64,000 bases of DNA from Hemileia vastatrix (Eukaryota; Basidiomycota; Pucciniomycetes; Pucciniales; Zaghouaniaceae): NCBI GenBank assembly GCA_030280995.1, contig JASXTE010000001.1, positions 9,581,001 to 9,645,000 on the forward strand, in the 5' to 3' direction. The notes below the pieces were generated by a model, which saw nothing but the letters and a program-made list of their open reading frames with translations, was not told the DNA's origin and did no database searches. Positions 11,955 through 23,147 of this stretch are shown one piece after another (position 1 is the first letter of the stretch; every line of letters starts with the position of its first letter). A program made the position numbers and the translations under genes.

Positions 11955-14189
11955 GTGCCTATGTCCACCACTCTTCAAAGTCAACTGACTGGATCAAGGC
12001 AACCAGGTGGAAGAATGGATAGCTATAGGCCAATGTACCCACAAAGGCTTTATAGAACTATACTACCACCTCAACTGACTCAGAACAAAATAACAGCAAA
12101 TCAAACCCAGATTGTTGAAGTTATCAATGACCAACCTGTGGCTGCATTGGTTACAGTGGAATCCCTTCCTACTTCTACATCAAATGAAACTGTCATGTTA
12201 GACTTGGGTGAAACTCACCATCTTACTGGTAACAGTGAACTGTTAGTTAATTTTAAATTGCTTGCTTGTCCTATTCTGTTGAATGTAGCAACTAATGGAA
12301 AAAGAAACTTTATTACAGGCTTGGGGATGATGTGGTTTATTGGGAAAAATGGGGAGATTATTAATTTTGGTCTGGTTCATTACTGTCCAAAAGCTATTGG
12401 TACTCTCATATCTCCTGCGGCACTACTATTTGGTGAAATGCTGATGAGCACTTCTGGCAATACTTTTCATTTTTGGAAAGATGGACTAGAGCATCTACAA
12501 GCCAAACCTGTAAATAGAATGTGGTTATTTCCTTCTCCTATTATACAGCAACTGTCTTCAATTAATACTTGTGACTCAGAACACACAATTTCTGTCATTG
12601 ATACTCCTTCCACAACTCAAAATCTGTTACAAGCTAAATCTTCCATACCTATCAACATTTTGGATTTTCCCTTACCTGTAATTGTATGAAACAAGAATGA
12701 GTAAGAATTATATGTCTGGAACTGAATTTTTGGTCATGCCAGCCTCAGACAATTGAAACAAATGATTGCTGGGAAAATGGAACATGGCCTACCAGACAAG
12801 CTTCCCCCTGGAAAAATAGTATGTTATTCTTGTAGTGTATGCAAAATCAAGCAAAGATTCTTACTTGACTCTTCAGGATGAGATCCAGAAAAACTGGGCA
12901 TTATTACAGCAGATCTGATTGGACCTCTAGAAGAGATGATGTTTTGCAATAGCTTTTATGCTCTCACAATCAAATACACTTCAACATTGTACAGTGAATG
13001 CCATATTCTCATGCAGAAATATGAGGCTCCAGATATTATCATCAAAACAATAACTCATCTAGAAAACTAAAAAACCAAGAATGTCAAAGTTTTTGTTCAG
13101 AAAATGGGGGTGAATTTAAAAACAAAAAGTTGGCCACTTTTTTGAATCCAAGGGTGTTTTGCACAAACTGACACTACCATATTCTCATGAACAGAATGGT
13201 AGAGTTTAATGTTTCAACCAAAGCATTGAGGAGATGGCCTGCACAGTATTTCACAAAAGTAGACTTCCAAAATTCTTTTGGGGCTTTTCTTATCAAAGGG
13301 CTTCCTATATCCTTAATTGCCTTCCAAATTTCACCTATCAATCCATGACCCCATTTAAAGCAACATTTGACACCAAGCCACAACTTGACCTAATCAGGAA
13401 ATTTGGTGAACAGGAATTAGTTCACCATCCAAAGGAAAAGTGACAAAAATTGGAAAACCATGCTATACCTAGTTTTGTGGTTATTTATCCGCAAGGCTCT
13501 AAGGGTTGGCTCTTTTGGGACCCATCCAAAAAGAAGCTTCTATCCTCAGCTTCTGTTGATTTTATTGCACCACAAAAACTGGCCCCAATCAACAAGATTT
13601 CAATTGATCATCTGGTTAATGCCTTAGCAGTTAACCCCTTAGCCCTAGAGCTTGGTTATTTTTTGAAAGAACATAAGATTGTGGAAAAGTAAATTCTTAC
13701 ACATGAAATTGAACACAATTCAGTTTTCTTTGCTTTTCAAGCTCCAAAGACTTACAAAAAGGCAATGAACTCCAAAAAAGTGAAATAATGGCAGGAAGAA
13801 TGCAAATCAGAAATTCAAAATATGAAAAACATAGATGTTTGGGAAAGATCCAAGCCACCAAATGGTACCCATCTACTTGTTTCCCAATGTTTTTTTGAAG
13901 AAAAAAGGGATTCCAATAACATAATTAAAAAATAACAGCCTGATATGTTGCCAAGGGCTTCAAAAAAGTCCCTGGCTTCAACTTCACAGAAATCTTATCT
14001 CCAAAAGATATGTTTGTCTTTCAGAGTCTCATTCAAATGATTGTGGCTATCAACAACTGGCTGGTTCACTCCTTTGATGTCACTTCTGAATATCTCCACA
14101 GTACATTAAAAGAAGAACTATGGGTCAAGGATCTGCCTGGCTATTGAAAGAATGATGGCCTTGTTTTAAAACTCAAAAAGGTGTTGTAT
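11955..14189 (+). pseudogene. Copia pol, protease to reverse transcriptase (5' part)
   Basis: The longest open piece (11955-12689) carries a protease-like site, MLDLGETHHLTGN, where functional elements have D-S/T-G. Further on come a GAG-pre-integrase segment GHASLRQLKQM, integrase remnants (ITADLIGPL; FWGFSYQRASYILNCLP), and an early reverse-transcriptase segment ending KKVLYG just before the chromovirus insertion. Numerous stops and shifts make it a pseudogene. The frame continues at 23965 after the inserted element. Confidence 0.75.
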
Positions 14190-14194
14190 GGAAC

Positions 14195-15005
14195 TGTCAC
14201 TGGACAACCTATGCACAAGGTCAAGGGTGTTCCTGGAAGTGAGATGAGGAGAGTAGTTTAGAAACTTCTTCAAAGCACAGAGGAAATGTTTGAGGAATTG
14301 ATTTGAAGATGACTCAAAGGAAGAGCTACTGCTTTGAGATATGTTCAATAAGAATTCTAATATAATTTAAAGGTAATATTATTATTCTTAAGATCTCACA
14401 AAGGGTTGAAAACTCAATAATCAAAGATTTAGGATTTAGAAATGATTACTGAGAAAAAATAAGGAAATGTACAATAATAATGATTTAACCTAAATCTTTA
14501 CCACTATTAACTATATATACATTTTATAATTTAATTCTAAAGGAATATTGAACCAGAATCCAACCCCTTTTATATCCATTACTCCTCCTTGCACTGACCT
14601 CATACCCATCCATTATTCCGCACACCACAGACCACCAAAATTACATCTGTTACACCTGGACCCTCCTCACTAACATCCGTTAACCCTTTAATCCTCTACT
14701 AACCATCCCATCCATGCTCACTACCCCTTTTAATAACCCACAGATACTTAATAAACCTTTTAGCGGACTATTACATTAACTATTGCACTGTGTGTTGCTT
14801 ATTGAGGAAAATACTAAAACACACTATTGAGAGATTGACTAATTTAGATTTAAAGTTTAGACTAGTGCGTTTGAATAGTGAGTACACAAAGGAAGGTTGC
14901 AGTTTCTATGTAGAATTGTTTTCTGCGCCTTGAGTATGGATTTAGACCTCTGTATTATTGATTTAATGAGCTGCTTTTGCCTCGAGTGTCACGTGGCGTG
15001 TGACA
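14195..15005 (-). repeat. Chromovirus copy 1, 3' LTR
   Basis: 811 bp. In plus-strand reading it starts TGTCACTGGACAACC and ends GTGGCGTGTGACA, matching 23148-23959 and 56452-57264. Differences from its partner are scattered and few. An open reading frame across the plus strand here (MDLDLCIID...) is just LTR sequence and joins the extra gene only by chance of frame. Confidence 0.9.
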
Positions 15006-15103
15006 GATGCCCGGGTATAAAAACGCGAGCTCTGTTTAGCATGAGACATATTTTTTCCACACTACTTTCTCTCCATTCTTATTTTAATTATTTTATTTTT
15101 ATT
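15006..15103 (+). promoter_or_regulatory. TATA box and leader of the antisense gene, copy 1
   Basis: Directly after the LTR comes CCGGGTATAAAAACGCGAGC, with TATAAAA at 15016-15022, followed by a pyrimidine-rich leader and the start codon at 15104. The same block is conserved at 57265-57360 in copy 2. In gag-pol orientation this junction should hold a polypurine tract for plus-strand priming, and I do not see one. Confidence 0.65.
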
Positions 15104-16054
15104 ATGTTGACTTGTCCTACCCCAACTCCCACGCCTCCACACCCCAAAGCGGATGGTGGACTGGTTACCCGGCAGTATTCTCAAGCATGCACGGCCTGTG
15201 AATCAATGGAATATTTTTGTTCCAAAAGCACAGCTACACAAGGTCCTTGCCAGAAATGCAAGTTTTGCCGCTGGAGACGGGTGACATGTGATGCCCTATC
15301 AAAAAAGGCGGACATCAAACAACAGTTTACAAAAACTAAATACTGGGTAATACTGAAGACCAAAGAGGTGGTCGAAGATATCTGGGATGTATCAGTCAGG
15401 GAAAATCAGTCGGTGGGAGAGATTGAGGAGGAGGTCAAGGATACCGTGGCAGCCTGGGTAACCCAGGCCACAGGTAAAAAACAAGGGGTGGAAGAGGAGG
15501 TAGATGAGTTGGTTGAAGAGGATGAGGATGAAGTCCCCATCTCGAGACTGAGACTAAAGAAGCGGCGGATGGTCATCGAAGATGACAAAGAGGAGAAGGA
15601 AGTGACAGTGGAAGTCACCCCAAAATTATTTTTAGAAGCTGACCCATCTTTCAAAGTAAGTCTGCTTTTTCTTTTATTTTAAAAAATTTTGTTACTGATG
15701 ACCATATGTTTTTAGAATTCAGATGCCATTGCGGAAGCTCCAATTGTGGAAGCTGCAACATTGCTGTCAGTTGAGGAAGATCAACCAGTGATTGATTTGA
15801 GGGAGGACAACAAAGAAACTCTTGACCAAGTATGGTCAAAGAAACCTTGGCAAGGTCGAAAAGCTTGATTCATTGAGTATATAAGTGGGGAGGTCGACAA
15901 GATTGTTGATGCTACCTCCTTCAAGGTGGCTGAAGAATTACTAGAAATTAGGGAAGTGGTACCAGTAGGAGAGGAGGAGGTATTTGAGAAATGCAGGAAG
16001 GAAATAAGGGTGGTTTTGGAAAAAATGAAGAAGTTGGTTCAGGAGAAAATTTGA
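15104..16054 (+). pseudogene. Antisense gene with Zn2Cys6-like motif, copy 1
   Basis: Two exons, 15104-15655 and 15716-16054, joined by an intron with GTAAGT donor and TTTTTAG acceptor. The protein of about 297 codons starts MLTCPTPTPTPP, then QYSQACTACESMEYFC and GPCQKCKFCRWRRVTC. The cysteines follow C-X2-C-X6-C-X9-C-X2-C-X9-C, near the fungal Zn(II)2Cys6 pattern, with basic residues between the last two. A long acidic region follows (EEEVDELVEEDEDE), then a helix-prone C-terminus (EVFEKCRKEIRVVLEKMKK). It runs opposite to gag-pol. One in-frame TGA at 15866-15868 breaks exon 2. Copy 2 is open at that codon, so the ancestor was intact. Function is unknown. A DNA- or RNA-binding or regulatory role is inference from the cysteine pattern alone; the region between C2 and C3 lacks the usual basic residues of GAL4-type domains. 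Confidence 0.72.
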
Positions 16055-16900
16055 AATGGAAGGAAAAAAGAAAAAGGAAGAAAGAGGGAAGGAAATAAGT
16101 AGAAAGCAATTTGTGTATTTATTTATTTATTTTATTTTTGTTGTTTTAATTCTAAATTTTGATATATATTTTATAAGATTTGGAGAAAGAAAAAGAAAAA
16201 AGGAAAAAAGAAAAGATTTGAATAAAATTTTGTTTTTAATTTTGAAAGAAGAAAAGAAAGAATGTTTAACTAAGGAATTTTTAGTTTAAGTTTTGAAAAA
16301 AAAAATTTAAGTAAGAAAAGAAAAAAAAAGTTGATTGAAACAATTTTGTTTGAAATGAAAATTTAATGAGAGAAAAATTTGTTATTTGTGAAAATTTATT
16401 TATTGAAATTTTGAGGAATTTAGATTTTTTTGAAAAGAGAGAAGAAAAATAGTTTTGAAAAAATTTGAAAGAAAGAAGTAATTTGTTTGAAGAATTTTAA
16501 AAGAGAGATTTAAAGGTTGAAGTGAAATTTGAAAAAGATTGTCATATTGAGTTCATGAAAAATTTTGATAGTTCAAAGAAAAAGAAATAAGGGAAAAGAA
16601 AAAAAGTTTGAAAGAAGAAAAAGAAAGAAAATTAAAGGAATTATTGATTTTTAAGATTTTATTTTAATTATTTTATTTTATTATTTTTTTAATTTTAACT
16701 TTTAATTTAATTTAATTTTAGTTTATTTTATTTTATTTTATTTATTTAATTTATTTATTTAGTTTTAAAGAAGATTGAAAAAAGTTTTTGAGAAGAAGAA
16801 AGAAGAAAAAGAAAAAACAGAGTAAGTATTTTTAGAAGAGAAGAAGTTTTAGGATTTTAAGAAAAGAAAAGAAAAGAGAAAGAAGAGAAAAAAAATAAAA
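16055..16900. other. GA/T-rich low-complexity spacer of the chromovirus
   Basis: Strand-asymmetric sequence of GAAAA-type purine runs with TTTTA runs, lying between the end of the antisense gene (plus) and the end of pol (minus). The corresponding stretch in copy 2 is 58328-59150 and shares the composition and many phrases. It separates two convergent transcription units and may carry both 3' ends. No protein is called. Confidence 0.55.
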
Positions 16901-16907
16901 GAGAGTT

Positions 16908-17112
16908 CTAAGGTTTTGGTTTTAAAGGATATTTAAGATGAAAAGATTTTAGGAGTTCAGGGGCGTTAGAAAAATTGATGGCTGGTTCCCAGGATGTTTT
17001 GTCTGCGTCATCGAGGAAGCATTCCCATTCCACGAGGTATTGAAGTTTCCTCTTGCACATTCTTGAATCAAGGATACGGCTTACTTCCCACTGTAGATGG
17101 TCTTCTACTTCG
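16908..17112 (-). pseudogene. Chromodomain at the Pol C-terminus, copy 1
   Basis: Reads, in order, WEVSRILDSRM, KLQYLVEWE, DKTSWEPA and NAPELLKSFHLKYPLKPKP, then a TAG stop at 16908-16910. This is a canonical chromodomain layout. In chromoviruses it guides integration to chromatin marks. This copy lacks the two stops that interrupt the same domain in copy 2. It is cut off from the rest of Pol by the insertion at 17118-18464. Confidence 0.85.
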
Positions 17113-17117
17113 ACTGG

Positions 17118-18464
17118 TGTGGTACACGCCTCGCAGGAAGCGTGATTTTAGACCAATCAGCGCACGTAGTCCAGGAAGAACAAAGGGGAGTTAGCGCAGC
17201 AGGAAATGTTAAAATATAATATGTATTTGTGTGTTTCAAGGAACAAAGGAAATGGAAGCGTGGAAAAAGATTAAGGGTCTGTGCGCTCGGATTTTGCAGC
17301 AAGATGTGCCGCACAATAGGGAATTGTGTATTATTAACTTAGGACTATTACGCGCTAAACAATATGGATTTGGGCTTTCCAAAAAGTATGTGTTACGCAT
17401 TAAGAAGAAAGTCATGGATTAAGGACAACTCAAGTGCATGGTATGCTGTACCGTGGCCAGTTGGGAAACTTACTGAGACAAGTAATGAAGAAGGCTAACT
17501 AGTTAAGCGAGCTGTCAGAACTATGAACCTAGTATTAAAGTAAAGAGAGTGGGGACTCAATCGTAAAACTACCCAAGAGTTAAGGCAACTAGACGCAGCG
17601 TTAAGATAAGTCAAACCTGGAACTAGCGCTGAAACAAAACAAGGTATAGTTAAAAGCGCATATGTGGAGAATCAGTGAAACAAGTTAATACTAGTGTTAG
17701 TAATTATAGGGTCTGATTTAGGTGCTGTAGTTGTTGCAAGCAGTGTAAGTAGCATACTAATAAATAGTTATTGTTTTACTAATGAGGCGCTAGAGTCAGC
17801 ACTGGAGATCCATTAGGGAACTGTGTCTTGAGCGCTGGAAGAATATAAAAGGAGGACTATTAGGTAGGGACAAAAGAGAGGACTGGTCAATCTATCTATT
17901 TAGTTAATAAAATAAGAAAAATCGCATTAGTTGTCATTTTAAAAAGCAGATCATAGAAAAATCAATATAGAGATATACGTGTAGCTATAGTCATAGTACC
18001 CAGTATAAGATATTAGATCTTTTTGTGATTAATTGTTTGAGAGAATATTAAAAGGTATTTTCTGAGTCTTTTAGAGTTTGTGCGTCTGTGTGTGTATTTC
18101 ATATAGTATAGTGAAAGAGCGCAACATAGAGAGAATATATAGATTCAGTGGGATTAACTATTATTAGAGATATTTTATTACTATAATAAGGCATATTCAA
18201 AGAGAGCGCTTCAAGAGGGAGTAGCTGTGGATAATAGCGCTTGTTAAGAATAGAAATATCCAGATAGTAATACTTTTTTTTGTTTTTTTTTCCTTATCTT
18301 TAACTCATCTCAACTTATAAACTTTCTAGTCAAATATTAGTGTTACACATTATTACACTGTCTTTAAAAATAATAGTGGCAGGCGCTTCTTTTTATAAAT
18401 TAAAAAAGGAGAACCAACCCATCTCGCATTGTGTCTACTGCTTAGTACTTTAGAACAGTCTACA
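17118..18464 (+). mobile_element. LTR-like insertion in chromovirus pol
   Basis: Comparison with the uninterrupted sequence of copy 2 (59352-59372) shows about 1.35 kb inserted between ACTGG and CCGGTTTCGG. The insert starts TGTGGTACACGCC and ends AGTCTACA, so TG...CA ends with a 4-bp duplication CTGG/CCGG (one difference). If the limits are moved by one base, a 6-bp duplication ACTGGT/ACCGGT is possible. It contains TATAAAAGGAGGA at 17844, the same core motif as the solo LTRs at 34428 and 40082, so a solo LTR is likely. A 63-codon open frame (17231-17422) is not recognisable. Confidence 0.65.
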
Positions 18465-21400
18465 CCGGTTTCGGAGGAGGTTGGTTCCTGCCCGGGTATG
18501 TTTCTCAAGCCAGTTCCAGGAGAGATACGTGGAAAACAGGGTGAATAGCCTGCCATTTAGGAGGTAGCTTGAGTCCAAATGCAGTTTTAGAGACTTCAGA
18601 GTTGATTTCGAATGGTCCTAAGCACCTTTTGGCCAGTTTCTTTTATGGTCAAGTTGTTTGAATGTTTCATGCGTCGAGCCATACTTTGTCGCCTGGTTTA
18701 AAGGAAGGAGCAGATTGTCAATGTTTGTCGGCCTGTTCCTTGTACCTTTGAATCGCTAATTCCAATTTTGATTTAAGTTATTATTGGAGTCGTGATATGG
18801 TTAAAAGATAATGTTCCACAGGATGACTAGTTCCTACATGGATTGAGTTGAATCAAGGATGTCTTCCATAAATAGTTTCAAAAGGAGATTTTCATGTTGA
18901 AGAATGAGTCAAGTTATTATAAGCAAATTTGGCCAATGGTAACCATGTGGTCCAATCTTCTTGTTGGTAACTGAAATTAATTTGAAGGTATTGTTCGAGG
19001 ATTTGGTTGACCCTTTCTGTTTGTCCATCAGTTTCAGGATGATAGGCCATGGAAAGATTCCTCGTGATATTGAGTTGTTAACACAGTTGAGTCCAGAATG
19101 TGGATACAAACAATGAGCCTCTATCTGAAATAACATCAATAGGTAAGCCATGTTTGGAAAATACATATTCTAGAAACTATTTTGACAAATCTTCTGCTGT
19201 AGCAGTAGTAGTGGTTTTAATGAAAATAGAAATTTTTGAAAATCTATCTACTATTACTAATATAGCATCAAAATTATTAGAAAGAGGAAGTTGAGAAACA
19301 AAATCCATCGATAATGATTCCCAAGGTTTAGAGGGAATAGGAAGTGGTTGAAGCAACCCATGCTTCCAGTGATGGGGAGCCTTATTCCTATTACATTTGT
19401 GACAAGATCTTGTATAGGCCTTGATTTCTCTGGTCATTCCTGGCCAGAAGAAATCCCTTACTATTAACTGGTAGGTTTTATCAACCCCAAAATGACCAGC
19501 TAATGGAGAATCATGTTGACTATTGAAAATCCATAATTTTATTTCATTGTTGTCGGGTATGACTACTTTACCTTCGAAAACTAATAGACCTGATTCAATA
19601 CTAAATCTTTTGGCCCCTTGCTTCGAGAGTATTTTGTCTTTTATCCCTAAACAATAATTGTCCTTTGACTGAGCTTTGAGGATTTTGGATAGTGGATTTT
19701 GAAAAGATTGAATGGTCATCAAATTAAGTTAATGAGTCGTTAACATTGATTTTTTTAAAATTGATTTCACATTTGCTGGGTTCTTGTCAGCAAATGCATC
19801 CCCCCGCTGTGGGTAAATGTCATCCCAACGTGACAGGATATCTGGGACAATGCAGTTCATACCTGGGTGATAGGAAATAGAAAAAGGAAATTCAGACAGA
19901 AATTCAGCCCACCTGGCTTGACGCCTGGTTAACACTTTGGAAGACATAAAGTATTTCAAAGCATTATGGTCAGTCAGGATTTGAAAAGGACTATCTAGGC
20001 TGAGAAGAAAAGAGCACCATTTTTTAAGACAATGAATAATAGCTAAAAGCTCTTTATCATGAATTTCACAATTTAATTCTGCCGCAAGGAGTTTGCATGA
20101 CTCAAAAGCAACAGGATGAACCAACTTTGTTTCAGGATTGAATTGAGAAATGACCCCTGCGATAGCATAATTGCTAGTGTCTGTCTCAACTATTGTCAAA
20201 GCAGAAGGATCAAAGTGCCAAAGAATTGGAGCTGTGGTAAGCTCAGTCTTCAATGCTTTGAATTCCTTTTGTGCTGTAGAAGTAAAAACAAAAGGAATAT
20301 CTTTTCTAAGAAGAGAAGTAATATTGGAAATAGTTTTAGAGTAATCTTTAATAAATCTTCTATAGAAATTGGCAAAACCCAAAAATCCTTGGAGGGATTT
20401 AACGGTTTTGGGCTCAGGCCATTCCAGGACCTTTTGGACCTTTTTGTCGTCCATGACTAAACCATCAGTGGACAATGTAAAACCCAAAAAATCAATAGAT
20501 TTAAGATGAAATTTGCATTTATTGTGCTTGGCGTAGAGACCGTGATCTCAAAGGCGATTTAGAACCTGTCAAACATGATGAATATGTTCATCCAGTGTCT
20601 TCAAGAAAATTAAAAAATCGTCTAAGTAGACGACAAAAAATTGTTTGACAACATCTTGAAAGATGTCATTAACAAAAGTTTGAAAAGTAGATGGTGCGTT
20701 ACATAATCCAAAAGGCATTACTAAATATTCAAAACTAGCAAATCTAGTGTGCATTGCAGTCAGTGGTTCATGACCTTCCGCATTGCAAATAAGATTATAA
20801 GCACCTCTAAGATCAATTTTAGAAAAGAAATTAGCACCATTAAAAAGGGTAAGAAGCAATGACATAGGAGGAACTGGATATGCATTCTTCTTTGTAACTG
20901 TGTTGAGCTTTCTATAGTCAACACACAACCTAAGGCTACCGTCTTTTTTCTTTACAAAAAGAACAGGGCAGCTGGTTGGAGATTTACTGGCTCTGATGAA
21001 ACCTTTGGCTAAATTCTCTGCAATGTAGTCTCAAAGAACTTGAGATTTGTCCTTTGACAAAGAATAGACAGGACCTGCCGGAGGTACTGGACCTATTAAC
21101 TCTATTTGATGGTCGTAGGGTTGATGAGGTGGTAACTTATTGGCCTTGCGGATTGAGAAAACATCAAGGAAATCATGATAGATTTCTGGTAGAGTTGATT
21201 TGTTCATCCTCATCATCTTCGAGAGAATCTGTCGAGGGAAGACCAGAATTGAGAGAGCATAATTCGACTACTTTGAGGCAATTTAAATCCTCTTCAAGTG
21301 AAGTGATTGAGCTAGAAGGGTTAGCCAATTGCTCATTTAGAGAAAGATCAGATGCTTTCAAGTCATCTGGAAGAGATTTTTCCTCTAGCAGGACATTGTC

Positions 21401-21871
21401 AGGCAGGTTTTTTAGCTCCCTATTGACCTGCATTGAAGAATCAGAAATATAATTAGTGCGTGGGGTGATCAATCCCCGAGACCAATCAATTTCAGTATTC
21501 CAATGCATTAAAAAGTCATGGCCAAGGATGGTATTGTCCATTCTTGGGGTGTCCAAGACTGATAATTCCCACTCAAAGGAGGTAAAGTTCAGAAAGTTGA
21601 AAACCCATAAAACTTTATTACTTACCCAATATTTGGGTTCCTCTGATTCAACCAAATAAATTGGAGTTTGATCAATATCTGTGAATGTCAGCTTTAACTT
21701 CTTGGAAAAAGATAAACTGACAAAAGAAATTGAAGCTCCAGAGTCTATAAGACAACTGAAGGGGGTATCCTCCTTGAAAAGAATGAATCTCAAGTGGTTT
21801 AAGGCAATTCCAGTCCTTAAGACATGGAGGTTCTGTGCACTGGGAGAGATAAGATAGTTTGCTTTGCACAC
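18465..21871 (-). pseudogene. Chromovirus pol, copy 1 (protease to integrase)
   Basis: Broken minus-strand frames in normal order: protease with LIDSGAS (about 21750), reverse transcriptase with [35 protein letters not shown] and the catalytic YLDD (frame 20928-20569), RNase H with ETDTSNYAIAGVISQ and LTDHNALKYF (20487-19729), integrase zinc region H-H-C-C (HDSPLAGHFGV ... SCHKCNRNK), and integrase core beginning SMDFVSQLP (19722-19177) with its continuation to about 18909. Between 18465 and 18900 lies the linker to the chromodomain. Stops and shifts separate the pieces. The active-site YLDDFLIF has F where copy 2 has I. Confidence 0.85.
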
Positions 21872-22230
21872 AAGTAAACTATCTACTAGTTTTTTGACCT
21901 TGAACTAGTACCTTCTCTTTCCTTCAACTTTACACAATCTTCTATCTTGTGCTTACCCCCACAATACATACATAACCCATTATCTGCTTGTCTCTTCCTC
22001 TCAGCTTCTTTAAGTTCCCCTTTTGGATCCAGTACCTTAATGATATCACCTGGGGTTGAGCCTTTTGGTCAAGGTTTGTCCTTTCCCTTATTGGGTTTGA
22101 ATTGAGTCGAGGAGGATTGAGTTGTCCGTGTGTGTGACAAAGGTCCTGATTTAAAATTTAGGCCTTGAGATTTGTTGGCATATTGACGATGTTGTAGTTG
22201 TCCTTGGTAAATGCCATTGAGTTTGAGGGT

Positions 22231-23073
22231 TCAATCCATTAAATCCGTTAAAGTAGTCATCTTCTGACCATGAAGATTTAATTGATCCAGAATCCTCGGA
22301 GGAAGTCCCTTTTTGAAATGATACTTGAGGGCAGCATCATTCCAACCTACTCGAGTTTGAAGTTCTCTGAAGTTCAAGATATATTCAGAGGCTTTACCAT
22401 TATCACTCATGTGAAGGAAATCAATTTCAATTTCCGCGTTGTCAGTTTTATTAGGGTCACCAAACAACGTAAAGAGTTGGTCTTTGAATTTTTCCCAGTT
22501 ATTGATGAGTAAGTGGGTTTCTGTCGAAGAGAGCATGAGAAGATAAGGTTCGAACCATCTTGCTGCTTTTATGGCTAGGAATGAAGAAGTGTAAACAACC
22601 TTCGATCGGTAGTTATTGAATGTTCAAGGGTCGTTATGGAACAGGAGCTTGCAGGTTTGCAAGAAGGGGCGCAATCTGTCTGGGTGTTCTCCATCAAATT
22701 TATCAGGAGATTTCATGGAAGGAGTTTTGAATTTTGATCCCTCCAAAGACGTTGGATTGGAAAGGGTTTTCATGAAAAGTCTCATGAAGTCTTCCAGAGA
22801 ATTAGATGGCCCAGGTTCCAAAGGTTGACCAGAAGGGTGAGTAGCAGGGGCAGATGGTGCCTCATGCATTGTATCCTCTCCTACTTCTTCCTTTCTAGAA
22901 TCATCAAAATCCTGGGGGATGTCTTCTACAGATTGGACTGAGTGTCCTCGTTCCCTAAGGTTGAGAGGTTCCAGGGAGTGAGTGCGGGAAACAGGCCGTG
23001 TGGCTGTTGGCCTGCCTCTGGTGCGAGCCCTGGTAGTAGTGCCTGTAGGAGGAGTGTGTTGAACAGGTGCCAT
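22231..23073 (-). pseudogene. Chromovirus gag, copy 1
   Basis: Starts MAPVQHTPPTGTTTRARTRG at 23073 and continues with a capsid-like region (SLEDFMRLFMKTLSNP; PDKFDGEHPDRLRPFLQTC; then 22536-22231 with QLFTLFGDPNKTDNAE). The frame is broken between 22624 and 22536. A zinc knuckle C-X2-C-X4-H-X4-C (CMYCGGKHKIEDC) lies downstream near 21945-21983. Copy 2 keeps the same first 240 codons open. Confidence 0.8.
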
Positions 23074-23132
23074 TTAAAGAATTTAAAACACCTGAAAGAA
23101 AGACGTAGTAGCTCCAGAGAATGAGAACTATG

Positions 23133-23147
23133 GAGAATTAAATTATG
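23133..23147 (-). promoter_or_regulatory. Candidate self-priming primer-binding site
   Basis: Just inside the 5' LTR, in element sense, the sequence is GC followed by ATAATTTAATTCT. These 13 nt are perfectly complementary to AGAATTAAATTAT in the LTR (23492-23480, sense orientation). A tRNA match is not apparent to me. Complementarity between the primer-binding site and the transcript's own 5' end is the known arrangement of self-primed chromoviruses such as Tf1. Confidence 0.6.

Noticed and set aside
14897..15103. N-terminal extension of the antisense gene into the LTR
   Set aside because: The frame is open through the LTR in copy 1, but in copy 2 the LTR frame (57156-57425) differs from the gene's, and the TATA box lies downstream of the LTR.
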